Assembly (NCBI GenBank): GCA_026388345.1
Contig: JAPLJY010000054.1
Span: 1 to 44,749 of the forward strand
Length of the DNA: 44,749 bases
Origin: Deltaproteobacteria bacterium
GTDB lineage: Bacteria; Desulfobacterota; Syntrophia; Syntrophales; UBA5619
Reading direction: 5' to 3'
Of the stretch, positions 8,420 to 16,228 are shown one piece after another. How positions within the stretch are numbered: the stretch's first letter is position 1; each line of letters starts with the position of its first letter. Position numbers and translations under genes: made by a program. Under the pieces are notes generated by a model. That model saw only the letters and a list, made by a program, of their open reading frames with translations, was not told the DNA's origin and searched no databases.

Positions 8420-8987
8420 TCCTTACGCTACCCTATCGAAACTGTTTTGGATTATGATTCATTCGATATCTTACATTCTTCGTATAGTAAGTATTGAAAA
8501 TGAAAAAAGCAAGTCATGAAAGTGGGGGGCAGTCATGAAAGTTGTTCAGACTTCTGGGAAAGGACTTGGAACACCGGAAATCCGGTGATGCGAAAAGCAG
8601 GCACCACATGGACCGGATTATCGAACACACTACGGGTCTTATGGCCTGAGATTGTCATTGCGAGGAGACCGGCAATGCCTGCTCTTACCATGCTGCGGAT
8701 GGCGCTTCTCAACAGATCATGAAAGAGAAGCGATGATTTTCCGATGGTTGTGCATGCCTTTTCCAAGGATTTGTAAAAGCTTGTATTCGTTCCAGATAAA
8801 GTTCCGAAAAAAGGCTTGACAAGTTTTTTTTGGCTATGATAAAGTTTACCAACAGAAATAAAAAGATTAATGCAGGAAAATGCACTGAGACGATATTCGA
8901 GAAAGCTTTCCCATCCATAAAGCGGGGAAATTTTTTTGGACAGATGGTTTACCTGTAGTTAAGAATATATTGCCCAAGGAAAACAAT
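8420..8987. other. 568-base non-coding gap with short repeats
   Basis: AT-rich in its outer parts. It contains a 12-base direct repeat AGTCATGAAAGT (8512-8523 and 8531-8542), a perfect 16-base palindrome (CACCGGA at 8572-8578, TCCGGTG at 8581-8587), and a stretch near 8654 (TTGTCATTGCGAGGAG) resembling another widespread intergenic repeat. The heptamer GTTTACC occurs at 8844 and 8947 on either side of a candidate promoter's leader. A 68-codon open frame at 8516-8722 overlaps these repeats, lacks a ribosome site and is not believed to be a gene. Confidence 0.6.
8816..8843 (+). promoter_or_regulatory. Candidate promoter of the XRE-cupin regulator
   Basis: TTGACA (8816-8821), a 16-base spacer and GATAAA (8838-8843, four of six matches to TATAAT). 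It would start transcription near 8850 and give a leader of about 140 bases. GTTTACC begins one base after the -10 element at 8844-8850 and recurs at 8947-8953, so it is a candidate operator. Direction and position fit the regulator gene at 8988. Confidence 0.45.
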
Positions 8988-9560
8988 ATGGACAACACAA
9001 TTGAGAATTTGGGGAAACGGATAAAACAGATTCGGATTAAGAAAGGGCTTACTCAAGAAAGCCTTGCGGCTCGGTCCGGTCTGACAAAAAGTTACATCTC
9101 TCTTTTAGAGGCAGGCAAGAAGATTCCTGCAATATCAGCTTTGTCGCGGATCGCGGTGGCCTTCGGGATGACCATCGGTGATTTTTTTGAATCCACGGAT
9201 GATTCCTCTGATGTTGCCGTCGTTAGGAAGAATGAAAGGTTTCAAGTTGCGCAGAGAGGAACACCCTTTGGGTACGTTTATGAGGCCCTTTCTCTGCAAA
9301 AAAAAGATAGGCTCATGGACCCATTCATTGTCAAGGTGCTGCCCGTTGATAAATCTAAAGCGAAAAGGATTGAATTCGAACATGCGGGAGAGGAATTTGA
9401 CTTTGTTGTTGAGGGGAGGATCAAATATATCATCAACGATCAGGAATATATATTGGATGAAGGAGATTCCATCTATTTCGATTCAGCTATGAAACACCGA
9501 GTCGAGGCTATGAGGAACAAGCCGGCCCTGACATTAAGTGTTCACGCTTCGCGGCGTTGA
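8988..9560 (+). CDS. XRE-family regulator with C-terminal cupin domain
   Basis: A 190-residue protein with an N-terminal lambda-repressor-like helix-turn-helix (about 6-65; GLTQESLAARSGLTKSYISL is the recognition region) and a C-terminal cupin (about 110-188; HAGEEFDFVVEGRIKYII and DEGDSIYFD are the two cupin motifs). Such proteins bind a small ligand in the cupin and control adjacent catabolic or transport genes. I chose the ATG at 8988 because AAGGA lies 7 bases upstream; an in-frame ATG at 8970 has no such site. It precedes, on the same strand, the thiamine-diphosphate enzyme and TRAP genes, which are its likely targets. The ligand is probably the imported acid or a breakdown product (inference). 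Confidence 0.9.
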   Translation: MDNTIENLGKRIKQIRIKKGLTQESLAARSGLTKSYISLLEAGKKIPAISALSRIAVAFGMTIGDFFESTDDSSDVAVVRKNERFQVAQRGTPFGYVYEALSLQKKDRLMDPFIVKVLPVDKSKAKRIEFEHAGEEFDFVVEGRIKYIINDQEYILDEGDSIYFDSAMKHRVEAMRNKPALTLSVHASRR

Positions 9561-9629
9561 TAAAGCAAGTTTTCATGAATTCAATAACAAAATCGAATTG
9601 AAAGTATTCAACTGAAATAGGAGTCCACT

Positions 9630-11303
9630 ATGAAAAAGACAGTTGCAGCAGCCCTCGTAGATCGTTTGGCAGCCTTCGGCACCGAGTATTTCTTTCAGCT
9701 CACCGGTGGCGACCAACCTCTCTGGATCGCCTTACACGACGCCGGTATCAAGATGATCCTGACACGCAGCGAGTTCAGCGGCGTTTACATGGCCGATGGG
9801 TATGCACGGGCCAGCGGGAAGCCCGGCATCACCTACGGACAAGCTGGTCCTGGCGCGGCCAACGTAGCCGCCGCCCTGGCAGACCCCTTCTGGGCTCAAA
9901 GCCCTGTGGTGGCCCTTACCGGAGCCACAGCGACCGGCAGCATGTACAAGGGGGAATATCAAGCCCTCGATCAGATGCCTTTGTTCGCACCCCTGACCAA
10001 GTGGAGCGGTTTTGCCGCAAGTCCGGAGCGGGTGCCCGATCTCGTAGCCGTCGCTATCACCCAGGCCATGGCTGGAAGCCGCGGTCCGGTGCACCTCGAC
10101 ATTCCAAAGAACTACTTCGGGCGTGAAATAGAAGTGGACATACCAGGGGCGAACGGCTTCGGAGCCATCAGCACGGCTCACCCTGAAGACAGCACTGTGC
10201 GCGCCATCTTGGAGCTTCTTCTCGACGCCAAAAAGCCGGTTATCCTGGCCGGTGACGGTGTGGTGCGGGCAGGGGCGGAAGCGGCACTCATGAATTTTGC
10301 CGAAGCCCTTGGTATTCCCGTAGCAACAACCATGGGAGGAAAGACCAGTCTTCGGGGTGACCACCCGCTCAACCTGGGCGTAATCGGGCGATATTCTGCC
10401 AAGGTTGCGAACGACCTGGTCGGGGAGAGCGACTGTGTACTCGTCATCGGCTCTCGCTTGGGCGGGCTCGCTACCAATGGCTACACGGTTCCTGACCAGA
10501 AGGCGACAGTCCTCCAGATCGACACTGATCCCGCGGTCTTCGATGTCACTTATGCAACGGCGGTGCGGCTTGTCGCCGACGCCCGTTTGGCCCTGGAGGC
10601 CCTCGGCCGCGAAATGAAGGGACAAGCCCTCGGCGCCGAAGCCGCGGTATGGGCTACCGCGGCCCGGCGTAAGGCCCAGGCCTGGCGGGAAGAGGTCAAG
10701 GCGGCGACCGACAGAGCAGCAGCCGGCCCGTCGCTCTCGCCGTTGGAGGTCATCGCGGTGCTTGCGAGCCACAACCGGGGAATTACAATTGTCGCCGACA
10801 CCGGTTATATGGCAGCATGGACCGGTGTTCTCTATCCCACCGTCCGGCCGGGCTCTTACTTCCGGGCCATTGGCTCGCTCGGCTGGGCGCTGCCGGCATC
10901 CCTCGGCGTCCAGCTTGCACGCCGGGAGAAGGTAGTATGTGTCACGGGTGACGGCGGTATCGGATACCATCTTGCGGATATTGAAACAGCGGTGCGCCTG
11001 CGGCTGCCGGTCGTCGTCGTCGTCCTCGACAACGGTTGCCTGGGCTTCGAGTACCACGAACAGAAGTACCGTTACCAGGGCCGGGTGATCCCCGAAGCCA
11101 ATGACTTGACCGATGCCGACTATGCGGCTGCGGCCCGCGCCCTCGGCGCCGACGGGTTGCGGGTGCGAACGCGGGCCGAGTTCGAGCGGGCGTTCAAGGC
11201 GGCCCTCGAGAGCGACCGACCCACGGTTATCGATGTCATCGTGGACCGCGAGGCGTTCCCGCCCGTGACCAACTTTGAGAAGACCTTGGTGCGGACGATC
11301 TGA
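9630..11303 (+). CDS. Thiamine-diphosphate enzyme, acetolactate-synthase-like
   Basis: A 557-residue protein with the three domains of the ThDP decarboxylase/lyase superfamily: pyrimidine-binding (about 1-170), central (about 190-320) and cofactor-binding (about 370-540). E48 in RSEFSGVYMADGYAR is at the position of the cofactor-activating glutamate, and the ThDP motif runs from G440-D441-G442 to N468. It lacks any obvious partner subunit and differs from housekeeping IlvB in the start of the protein and in the substrate region. The family includes 2-oxoacid decarboxylases, oxalyl-CoA decarboxylase, sulfoacetaldehyde acetyltransferase and benzaldehyde lyase, and I cannot choose among them. 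AGGAG precedes the ATG. The aldehyde-handling enzymes downstream suggest it makes or uses an aldehyde. Confidence 0.85.
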   Translation: MKKTVAAALVDRLAAFGTEYFFQLTGGDQPLWIALHDAGIKMILTRSEFSGVYMADGYARASGKPGITYGQAGPGAANVAAALADPFWAQSPVVALTGATATGSMYKGEYQALDQMPLFAPLTKWSGFAASPERVPDLVAVAITQAMAGSRGPVHLDIPKNYFGREIEVDIPGANGFGAISTAHPEDSTVRAILELLLDAKKPVILAGDGVVRAGAEAALMNFAEALGIPVATTMGGKTSLRGDHPLNLGVIGRYSAKVANDLVGESDCVLVIGSRLGGLATNGYTVPDQKATVLQIDTDPAVFDVTYATAVRLVADARLALEALGREMKGQALGAEAAVWATAARRKAQAWREEVKAATDRAAAGPSLSPLEVIAVLASHNRGITIVADTGYMAAWTGVLYPTVRPGSYFRAIGSLGWALPASLGVQLARREKVVCVTGDGGIGYHLADIETAVRLRLPVVVVVLDNGCLGFEYHEQKYRYQGRVIPEANDLTDADYAAAARALGADGLRVRTRAEFERAFKAALESDRPTVIDVIVDREAFPPVTNFEKTLVRTI

Positions 11304-11464
11304 CGGCGATGACCGCAGGTGTCCTTCCCGAAGTGGGCCGGAAGGAAGGAAGTGGAACGACGGAGAATGGATTGGACGCGGTACTCAGCCGGCGTCAGGA
11401 GATCACCGTCGAACGGAAGGTTGAGTTGAAATAAGTCATTCTATTAAAAAGGAGGTACGAGACA

Positions 11465-12457
11465 ATGATGAAAAAGCTATTGGTTCTGTTGATGGTATTG
11501 GGAATGGTAGTGATGTTTTCCAATGTAGGGAGCGCGGCGCCAGCCGCACCGGTGAAAATCATCAAGCTCGGCCACATCGCACCCCCCGAAGATCCGTTCA
11601 ATGTTTTAGCAACCAAGTTCGCCGAACTGGTCGCGGCCAAGACCAGCGGGCAGGTCAAGGTCGAGGTCTTCCCCGGTGGGCAGTTGGGCAACGACCGGGA
11701 ACAGATCGAGGCTATGAGAATGGGCAGCCAGGATATGAGCATCGAGGGGAGCATCAACTACGAGGCATTCGTTCCCGAGACGGCGTTTGTCGATCTGCCC
11801 TTCATGTTCAAGGACCGCCAGACAGCGTTCAAGGCCCTGGACGGCCCGACCAGCCAGCAGATCTGGGGAACGGTGATTGAGAAGATTGGCGTCCGCATCT
11901 TGGTGCTGCCGGAGAACGGCTTCCGCCAGATTACGACCGCCAAGACGCCGATCAAGTCCCTTGCCGACCTGAAGGGGCTGAAGATGCGGGTGCCCCAGAC
12001 CAAGCTGTACATGGACACCTTCAAAGCCCTGGGGACTCTTCCTACGCCCATCACGTTTACGGAGCTGTTCACCGCGCTGCAGAGCGGCGTCGTTGAAGGC
12101 GAAGAGAATGGAATGCCGCTGATCTACTCCTCGAAGTTCTATGAAGTCCAGAAGTTCCTGGCAGTGACGAACCACATCTACGACGCGGCTCCGCTGGCCA
12201 TGTCGGAGAAGACCTGGAAGTCACTGACCCCCGATCAGCAGAAGGCGGTCCAGGCGGCAGCCATTGAAGCCCGCGACTTTCAGCGGAAGTACGTCATCGC
12301 GCGTGAGGATGACCTCATCAAGAAGCTGCAGGCCGCCGGGATGACGTTCACATACCCGGCGCGCGATGAGTTCTTGAAAGCCGTCCAGCCCGTGATCGAT
12401 GGCTACAAAGCGAAGTTCGGTGACGCGAAGTTCAACAAGGTTCTTGCCGGGCAGTAG
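11465..12457 (+). CDS. TRAP transporter periplasmic binding protein (DctP type)
   Basis: A 330-residue solute-binding protein with a Sec signal peptide (about 1-24, cleavage near GSAAP). Typical DctP features are KLGHIAPPEDPFN at the mature N-terminus, FPGGQLGNDREQIEAM, and LKGLKMRVPQT, which carries the arginine that clamps the ligand carboxylate in this family. A strong AAAGGAGG site precedes the ATG. It delivers a carboxylate-containing substrate to the fused permease encoded next. Family known to bind C4-dicarboxylates, sugar acids, keto acids and sulfonates; the specific ligand is unknown. Confidence 0.92.
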   Translation: MMKKLLVLLMVLGMVVMFSNVGSAAPAAPVKIIKLGHIAPPEDPFNVLATKFAELVAAKTSGQVKVEVFPGGQLGNDREQIEAMRMGSQDMSIEGSINYEAFVPETAFVDLPFMFKDRQTAFKALDGPTSQQIWGTVIEKIGVRILVLPENGFRQITTAKTPIKSLADLKGLKMRVPQTKLYMDTFKALGTLPTPITFTELFTALQSGVVEGEENGMPLIYSSKFYEVQKFLAVTNHIYDAAPLAMSEKTWKSLTPDQQKAVQAAAIEARDFQRKYVIAREDDLIKKLQAAGMTFTYPARDEFLKAVQPVIDGYKAKFGDAKFNKVLAGQ

Positions 12458-12490
12458 TAGTTGCAGCTGTGAGCGTTTTTCGGTACACAG

Positions 12491-12527
12491 GGTGGGGATG
12501 TTCGATCGCAGGAACCGAGTCCCCACC
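12491..12527 (+). other. Intercistronic stem-loop between TRAP binding protein and permease
   Basis: GGTGGGGA (12491-12498) pairs perfectly with TCCCCACC (12520-12527). Within the loop, GTTC and GAAC can form a second short stem. No T-run follows, so it is not a classical terminator. Its place in a 148-base gap between the binding-protein and permease genes suggests an mRNA-stabilising or partial-attenuation hairpin that lets the binding protein be made in excess. Role is inferred. Confidence 0.55.
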
Positions 12528-12605
12528 TTGCGCCACAACGCTTTGCGATTTTACCGGCATGCAGACCATGGTCGGTATTCGATAGACTTTAAGGAGGTGC
12601 AGGCA

Positions 12606-14558
12606 ATGACGGACGAAGTGAGGGAGACGACGGTCGAGGACCCGGGGCCGGCGAATGGCGGCGAGACAAGCCATCTATCCCAGGCCGAACCCGAGCATCG
12701 CAAGGGTGGAATATGGAATCGAGTGGTTGCCAGCGCGACGAAATTAGGGCACTGGCTCACGCTTGCCACGGAAATGGCCGTCGTGTTCGTCTTGCTGGCC
12801 GAAACGGTAGCGGTGTTCAGCTGCATCATTCTCAGGGCATTCTTCCACATCAACCTCGACTGGGTGCTGGAGATCTCCGAGTTCGCCATCGTTTTTTTGA
12901 CCTTCGTCGGCTGTGTGGTTGCCTACCGCCGGAATGATCACATGCGCATCCACTTTGTGGTGGACGCGTTGCCGCAGGGCATTCGTCCGTACATCGCAGC
13001 CGCCGTCGATATGATCGTTTTCATGGTCTCGCTCATACTCGTTTATACCTCCTACGATATGCTCGGGGGCGATGAGACGACTCCGATCATGGATGTTCCG
13101 ATCGCGTGGTTGAGGTCCCCCTTGTTTGTCGGCGCGGTGCTGATGGCCGTCTTCTCTTTCGGAAAGTTGTTCACCCACCGGCCGAAGGTGCTCCTGTCTG
13201 TCCTGCCGGTCGTTGCGGCAGTGTCCGCCCTTTTCATCTCAGTCGTGACAAGCTCCGGCTTGTCCCCCAATCTGGCTCTCTTCATTACACTGGCGGGGTT
13301 CGCGCTCTTGCTCGTGATGGCGGTTCCCATCGGCTTCGTCTTCGTCTCCGTCAGTTTTCTGTACGTACAGCAGATGAAAGCGGGCATGATGTTGATGGTG
13401 CCGCTCCACATGCACCACGCCGCTTCCGCCTTCGTGATGCTGGCGGTCCCCTTCTTCGTCCTCGCCGGCATGGTGATGACCGAGGGCGGGCTCGCGAAGC
13501 CGATGTCGGATTTCATCGTCAGCCTGATCGGTCGATTCCGCGGCGGGCTGTATCAGGTGATGGTCGTCGGCATGTACATCTTCTCCGGCATCTCGGGGTC
13601 GAAAGTGGCGGACATGGTTGCCGTGGGCACGAGCCTTAGCGACATGCTCAAGCATCAGGGGTATCCGAAGGGGGAAACAGGGGCTGTTCTATCGTCCGCC
13701 GCCGCCATGGGGGAGACGGTGCCGCCAAGCATTCCTATGCTGGTGCTCGGCTCCGTGTCCACACTTTCGATTGCGACGCTGTTCGTGGCCGGGTTGATAC
13801 CCGCCGCGATGATCGCCTTTTGTCTGATGATCGCCATCTACCTGCGGGCCGGCAAGTTGGGTCTGAAAGGCGTTCCCCCCACACCCTTCCGCGAGATGGT
13901 GCGCAAAGGGATCGTGTCCATCCCCGCCTTTGCCATGCCCCTCATTCTGGTGGTGGGCATCCTCACGGGGGTATCGACGCCCACCGAGGTTTCCACTTTC
14001 GCCGTGGTCTACGGCATCGGTACGGCGTTTCTGCTTTATCGCACCATGACGGGCAAGGCGTTTTGGAAAGTGCTGAAAGACTCGGCAAGCATGACCGGCA
14101 ACGTCCTCTTCGTCGTCTGCTCGGCTGCGGCCTTCTCCTGGGGGCTCACCTACGCACAGGTGCCCCAGAAGCTGGCGGAGTCGGTGCTCGTCATGCAGGG
14201 CCAGCCGTGGCTGTTCATGCTGGCCTGCCTCATTCTTCTGGTGGTCATGGGTTCCGTTCTGGAAGGACTGCCCGTGATCCTCATCTTCGCTCCGATTTTT
14301 TTGCCCATCGTGCACCAGTTCGGGATCAACCCGTTGCACTTCGGCATCGTGATGATCATCGCCATGGGTATCGGCCTCTTCTCTCCACCCATCGGCATCG
14401 GCATCTATTTCGCCGCCGCCATCGCCGAAACGACGGTAGAGGAGGCGACCCGGCCGATGCTCTACTACATTGTAGTGCTGCTGATCGGACTGCTTCTGGT
14501 GGCCTTCATTCCCGAGCTGACCCTGTGGCTGCCGCGGCTGATCGGACTGCGGTTCTAA
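12606..14558 (+). CDS. TRAP transporter permease, fused small and large subunits (DctQM)
   Basis: A 650-residue membrane protein. Residues about 45-195 are a DctQ-type small subunit with four helices (LDWVLEISEFAIVFLTFVGC is a hallmark). After a connecting helix, about 225-650 is the DctM large subunit with its repeated PFFVLAGMVM, GSKVADMVAVGT and SAAAMGETVPPS motifs. Most TRAP systems encode these as two proteins; natural fusions are known. The start at 12606 follows AAGGAGGTG. The cytoplasmic N-terminal 40 residues are polar and acidic. It imports, with sodium symport, the ligand caught by the preceding DctP. Confidence 0.9.
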   Translation: MTDEVRETTVEDPGPANGGETSHLSQAEPEHRKGGIWNRVVASATKLGHWLTLATEMAVVFVLLAETVAVFSCIILRAFFHINLDWVLEISEFAIVFLTFVGCVVAYRRNDHMRIHFVVDALPQGIRPYIAAAVDMIVFMVSLILVYTSYDMLGGDETTPIMDVPIAWLRSPLFVGAVLMAVFSFGKLFTHRPKVLLSVLPVVAAVSALFISVVTSSGLSPNLALFITLAGFALLLVMAVPIGFVFVSVSFLYVQQMKAGMMLMVPLHMHHAASAFVMLAVPFFVLAGMVMTEGGLAKPMSDFIVSLIGRFRGGLYQVMVVGMYIFSGISGSKVADMVAVGTSLSDMLKHQGYPKGETGAVLSSAAAMGETVPPSIPMLVLGSVSTLSIATLFVAGLIPAAMIAFCLMIAIYLRAGKLGLKGVPPTPFREMVRKGIVSIPAFAMPLILVVGILTGVSTPTEVSTFAVVYGIGTAFLLYRTMTGKAFWKVLKDSASMTGNVLFVVCSAAAFSWGLTYAQVPQKLAESVLVMQGQPWLFMLACLILLVVMGSVLEGLPVILIFAPIFLPIVHQFGINPLHFGIVMIIAMGIGLFSPPIGIGIYFAAAIAETTVEEATRPMLYYIVVLLIGLLLVAFIPELTLWLPRLIGLRF

Positions 14559-14585
14559 GAGTAAACGATAATGAGGTGACTTGTA

Positions 14586-15116
14586 ATGGAAAAATCTTCA
14601 TCTGTCGCGAATGCGCAGACCCCATGGTCATTAAAGATGACCGCTCCATTGGAAGTGGCGATATCCGTCAACGACATGGACAAGATGCTCAAATTCTATA
14701 CGGAGACCTTGGGACTCAAAAAGGTTGCGGACGCCAAGGTTCCGCCGGAGCTTACAACCAAAATCGGTCAAACAACGCATGGATTCAGGGTCGTCCGCTT
14801 GGCAACACCCTATGGTGAATGGATCAGGCTCATCCAGACAGGACACCCATCCGAACCGAACCCAATCCCTCCCTACGTGTTTGACAGACATGGTCTGGTT
14901 TACGTCAGCTTCCTTGTGACGGACATCGACAGCATCGTTCAGCGTTTAAAGGAGAATGGGATAAAGCTGCAAAGCGGTGATACGAAGGTTGAAGTGCGAC
15001 CGGGTTTGTTTGTCGTGTACGCCGTGGACCCCGAGGGCAATTTTATTGAATTTCTTGAGGTTCCCGATATATCTTCCTATCGGCCGGATCTGTTTAAATA
15101 CCGTCTTTTCTATTGA
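14586..15116 (+). CDS. VOC (glyoxalase/dioxygenase-fold) protein
   Basis: A 176-residue vicinal-oxygen-chelate protein with two beta-alpha-beta-beta-beta modules: about 20-85 (LEVAISVNDMDKMLKFYTET) and about 100-165 (VYVSFLVTDIDSIVQRLKEN, then DPEGNFIEFLE). The final Glu in NFIEFLE and possibly E23 of the first strand are candidate metal ligands. Such proteins act as glyoxalases, epimerases, dioxygenases or lyases. GAGGTG lies 7 bases before the ATG. It sits between the TRAP permease and the PdxA-like gene in the same orientation, so it probably acts on a pathway intermediate. Function unknown. Confidence 0.82.
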   Translation: MEKSSSVANAQTPWSLKMTAPLEVAISVNDMDKMLKFYTETLGLKKVADAKVPPELTTKIGQTTHGFRVVRLATPYGEWIRLIQTGHPSEPNPIPPYVFDRHGLVYVSFLVTDIDSIVQRLKENGIKLQSGDTKVEVRPGLFVVYAVDPEGNFIEFLEVPDISSYRPDLFKYRLFY

Positions 15117-15146
15117 GACTCTTTTCTGAGGGGAAATTTTACACGC

Positions 15147-16160
15147 ATGAACAAACCAAACATTGCGGTTACCATGGGGGACCCGGCCGGCATAGGTCCG
15201 GAGATCGTTGCCAGAGCGCTGGGGGAAGCAGAGGTAAGGGCTTGCTGCAATCCGGTCGTGATAGGTGATCCGAAGATCCTCGCCCGTGCCGTCAAACTGG
15301 TTGGAAGCCGACTTTCCGTCACCATCGTGCCGACGGCTGCCGGCGCGGGAACGGATGCCTCCACTTTGGATGTGGTCTCAGCCGGTGAATTGACCGGTGG
15401 CGCCTTGATGCCAGGAACGCTGGACGCACGCTGCGGCGAGTCAGCCGCCGCCTGTTGCCGCCGCTCGGTCGAGATGGCCAAAGCGGGTGATGTGAGTGCC
15501 ATTGTCTCGACCCCTTTTAACAAGGAGGCGTTTCACATGGCCGGAATCACGGCCATGGACGACATGGTTTATTTTCAGCAGTGCTTCGGAGGACCCGACG
15601 AGGCGTACATGGTAGGGGAGGTGGCGGGCCTTTGGGTCACGACCGTGACGTTTCACGTACCCTTCCGAGCCATTGCCGATTTGATTACCGTCGAAGCCGT
15701 TCTGGAAAAGATCCGTGGTCTCCATCGGGTGTTGCAGGCGGCCAAGGTGACGCCGCTGCGGATTGGCGTGGCGGGGCTCAACGTCCACTCGGGTGAGGGG
15801 GGGATGTTCGGCCGGGAGGAAATCGACGTCATCGAGCCGGCCATCAGGAAGGCCAACGCCGAAGGGTATGCCGTGACCGGGCCGGTACCGCCCGACAGCC
15901 TCTTCTCGAATGCGCTGGGAGGGGAGTATGCAGGATTGGTCTGTATGTATCACGACCAGGCCAACATCGGACGGAAGATTCTGGGGCGCGCGCAACCGGG
16001 CGTAACCTTTTACATGGGGATGCCCAAGCCGGTCGTTACGGTTCCCCACGGAACGGCCTACAACATTGCCTGGAAAGGGGTGGCCAAACACGCCATGCTC
16101 TCTCGGGCCATCACAATGGCAGCGGCGGTCGCCAAAGGTGCCTCTGTGGAACATTCATAG
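15147..16160 (+). CDS. Divergent PdxA-family 4-phosphohydroxy-acid dehydrogenase
   Basis: A 337-residue member of the PdxA family of NAD-dependent, metal-requiring beta-hydroxyacid oxidising decarboxylases. The N-terminal TMGDPAGIGPEI motif is intact. The three metal-binding histidines of E. coli PdxA (H166, H211, H266) correspond to H170 in VTFHVPFR, H214 in LNVHSGEGG and H269 in YHDQ. The GHTE motif that contacts substrate in the family is replaced by DDMV (138-141), and the usual DHGTA is PHGTA. It is therefore probably not vitamin B6 biosynthetic but a catabolic relative, like the PdxA2 enzymes of threonate and erythronate breakdown. The DUF1537 kinase usual in those pathways is absent from this window. 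Substrate unknown. Confidence 0.85.
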   Translation: MNKPNIAVTMGDPAGIGPEIVARALGEAEVRACCNPVVIGDPKILARAVKLVGSRLSVTIVPTAAGAGTDASTLDVVSAGELTGGALMPGTLDARCGESAAACCRRSVEMAKAGDVSAIVSTPFNKEAFHMAGITAMDDMVYFQQCFGGPDEAYMVGEVAGLWVTTVTFHVPFRAIADLITVEAVLEKIRGLHRVLQAAKVTPLRIGVAGLNVHSGEGGMFGREEIDVIEPAIRKANAEGYAVTGPVPPDSLFSNALGGEYAGLVCMYHDQANIGRKILGRAQPGVTFYMGMPKPVVTVPHGTAYNIAWKGVAKHAMLSRAITMAAAVAKGASVEHS

Positions 16161-16228
16161 GCTCTGTGCGACCAACGATTGGATGAGAAACGCAGAGGAC
16201 CCGAAACACGCGATGAGGAGAACCTGAA

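Noticed and set aside
8572..8587. Perfect palindrome CACCGGAAATCCGGTG as a terminator
   Set aside because: No T-run follows on either strand and the loop is only two bases, so it is better seen as a repeat or protein site.
8516..8722. 68-codon open frame in the gap before the XRE regulator
   Set aside because: Overlaps the palindrome and repeat-like sequence, has no ribosome site and an implausible composition.
9732..11057. 441-codon open frame antisense to the ThDP gene
   Set aside because: A mirror of the GC-rich codon pattern of a well-supported enzyme; its sequence resembles no protein family.
11309..11434. A 41-codon open frame between the ThDP gene and dctP
   Set aside because: No ribosome-binding site, no recognisable sequence, and short open frames are common in GC-rich DNA. 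Kept only as a remote possibility.
13820..14818. 332-codon open frame overlapping the TRAP permease and VOC genes in another frame
   Set aside because: Composition is dominated by Arg, His and Gly, typical of a shifted frame of a GC-rich gene, and it conflicts with two solid genes.
15147..16160. Housekeeping PdxA of vitamin B6 synthesis
   Set aside because: The substrate motif is changed and the neighbours are catabolic and transport genes, with no pdx genes nearby.
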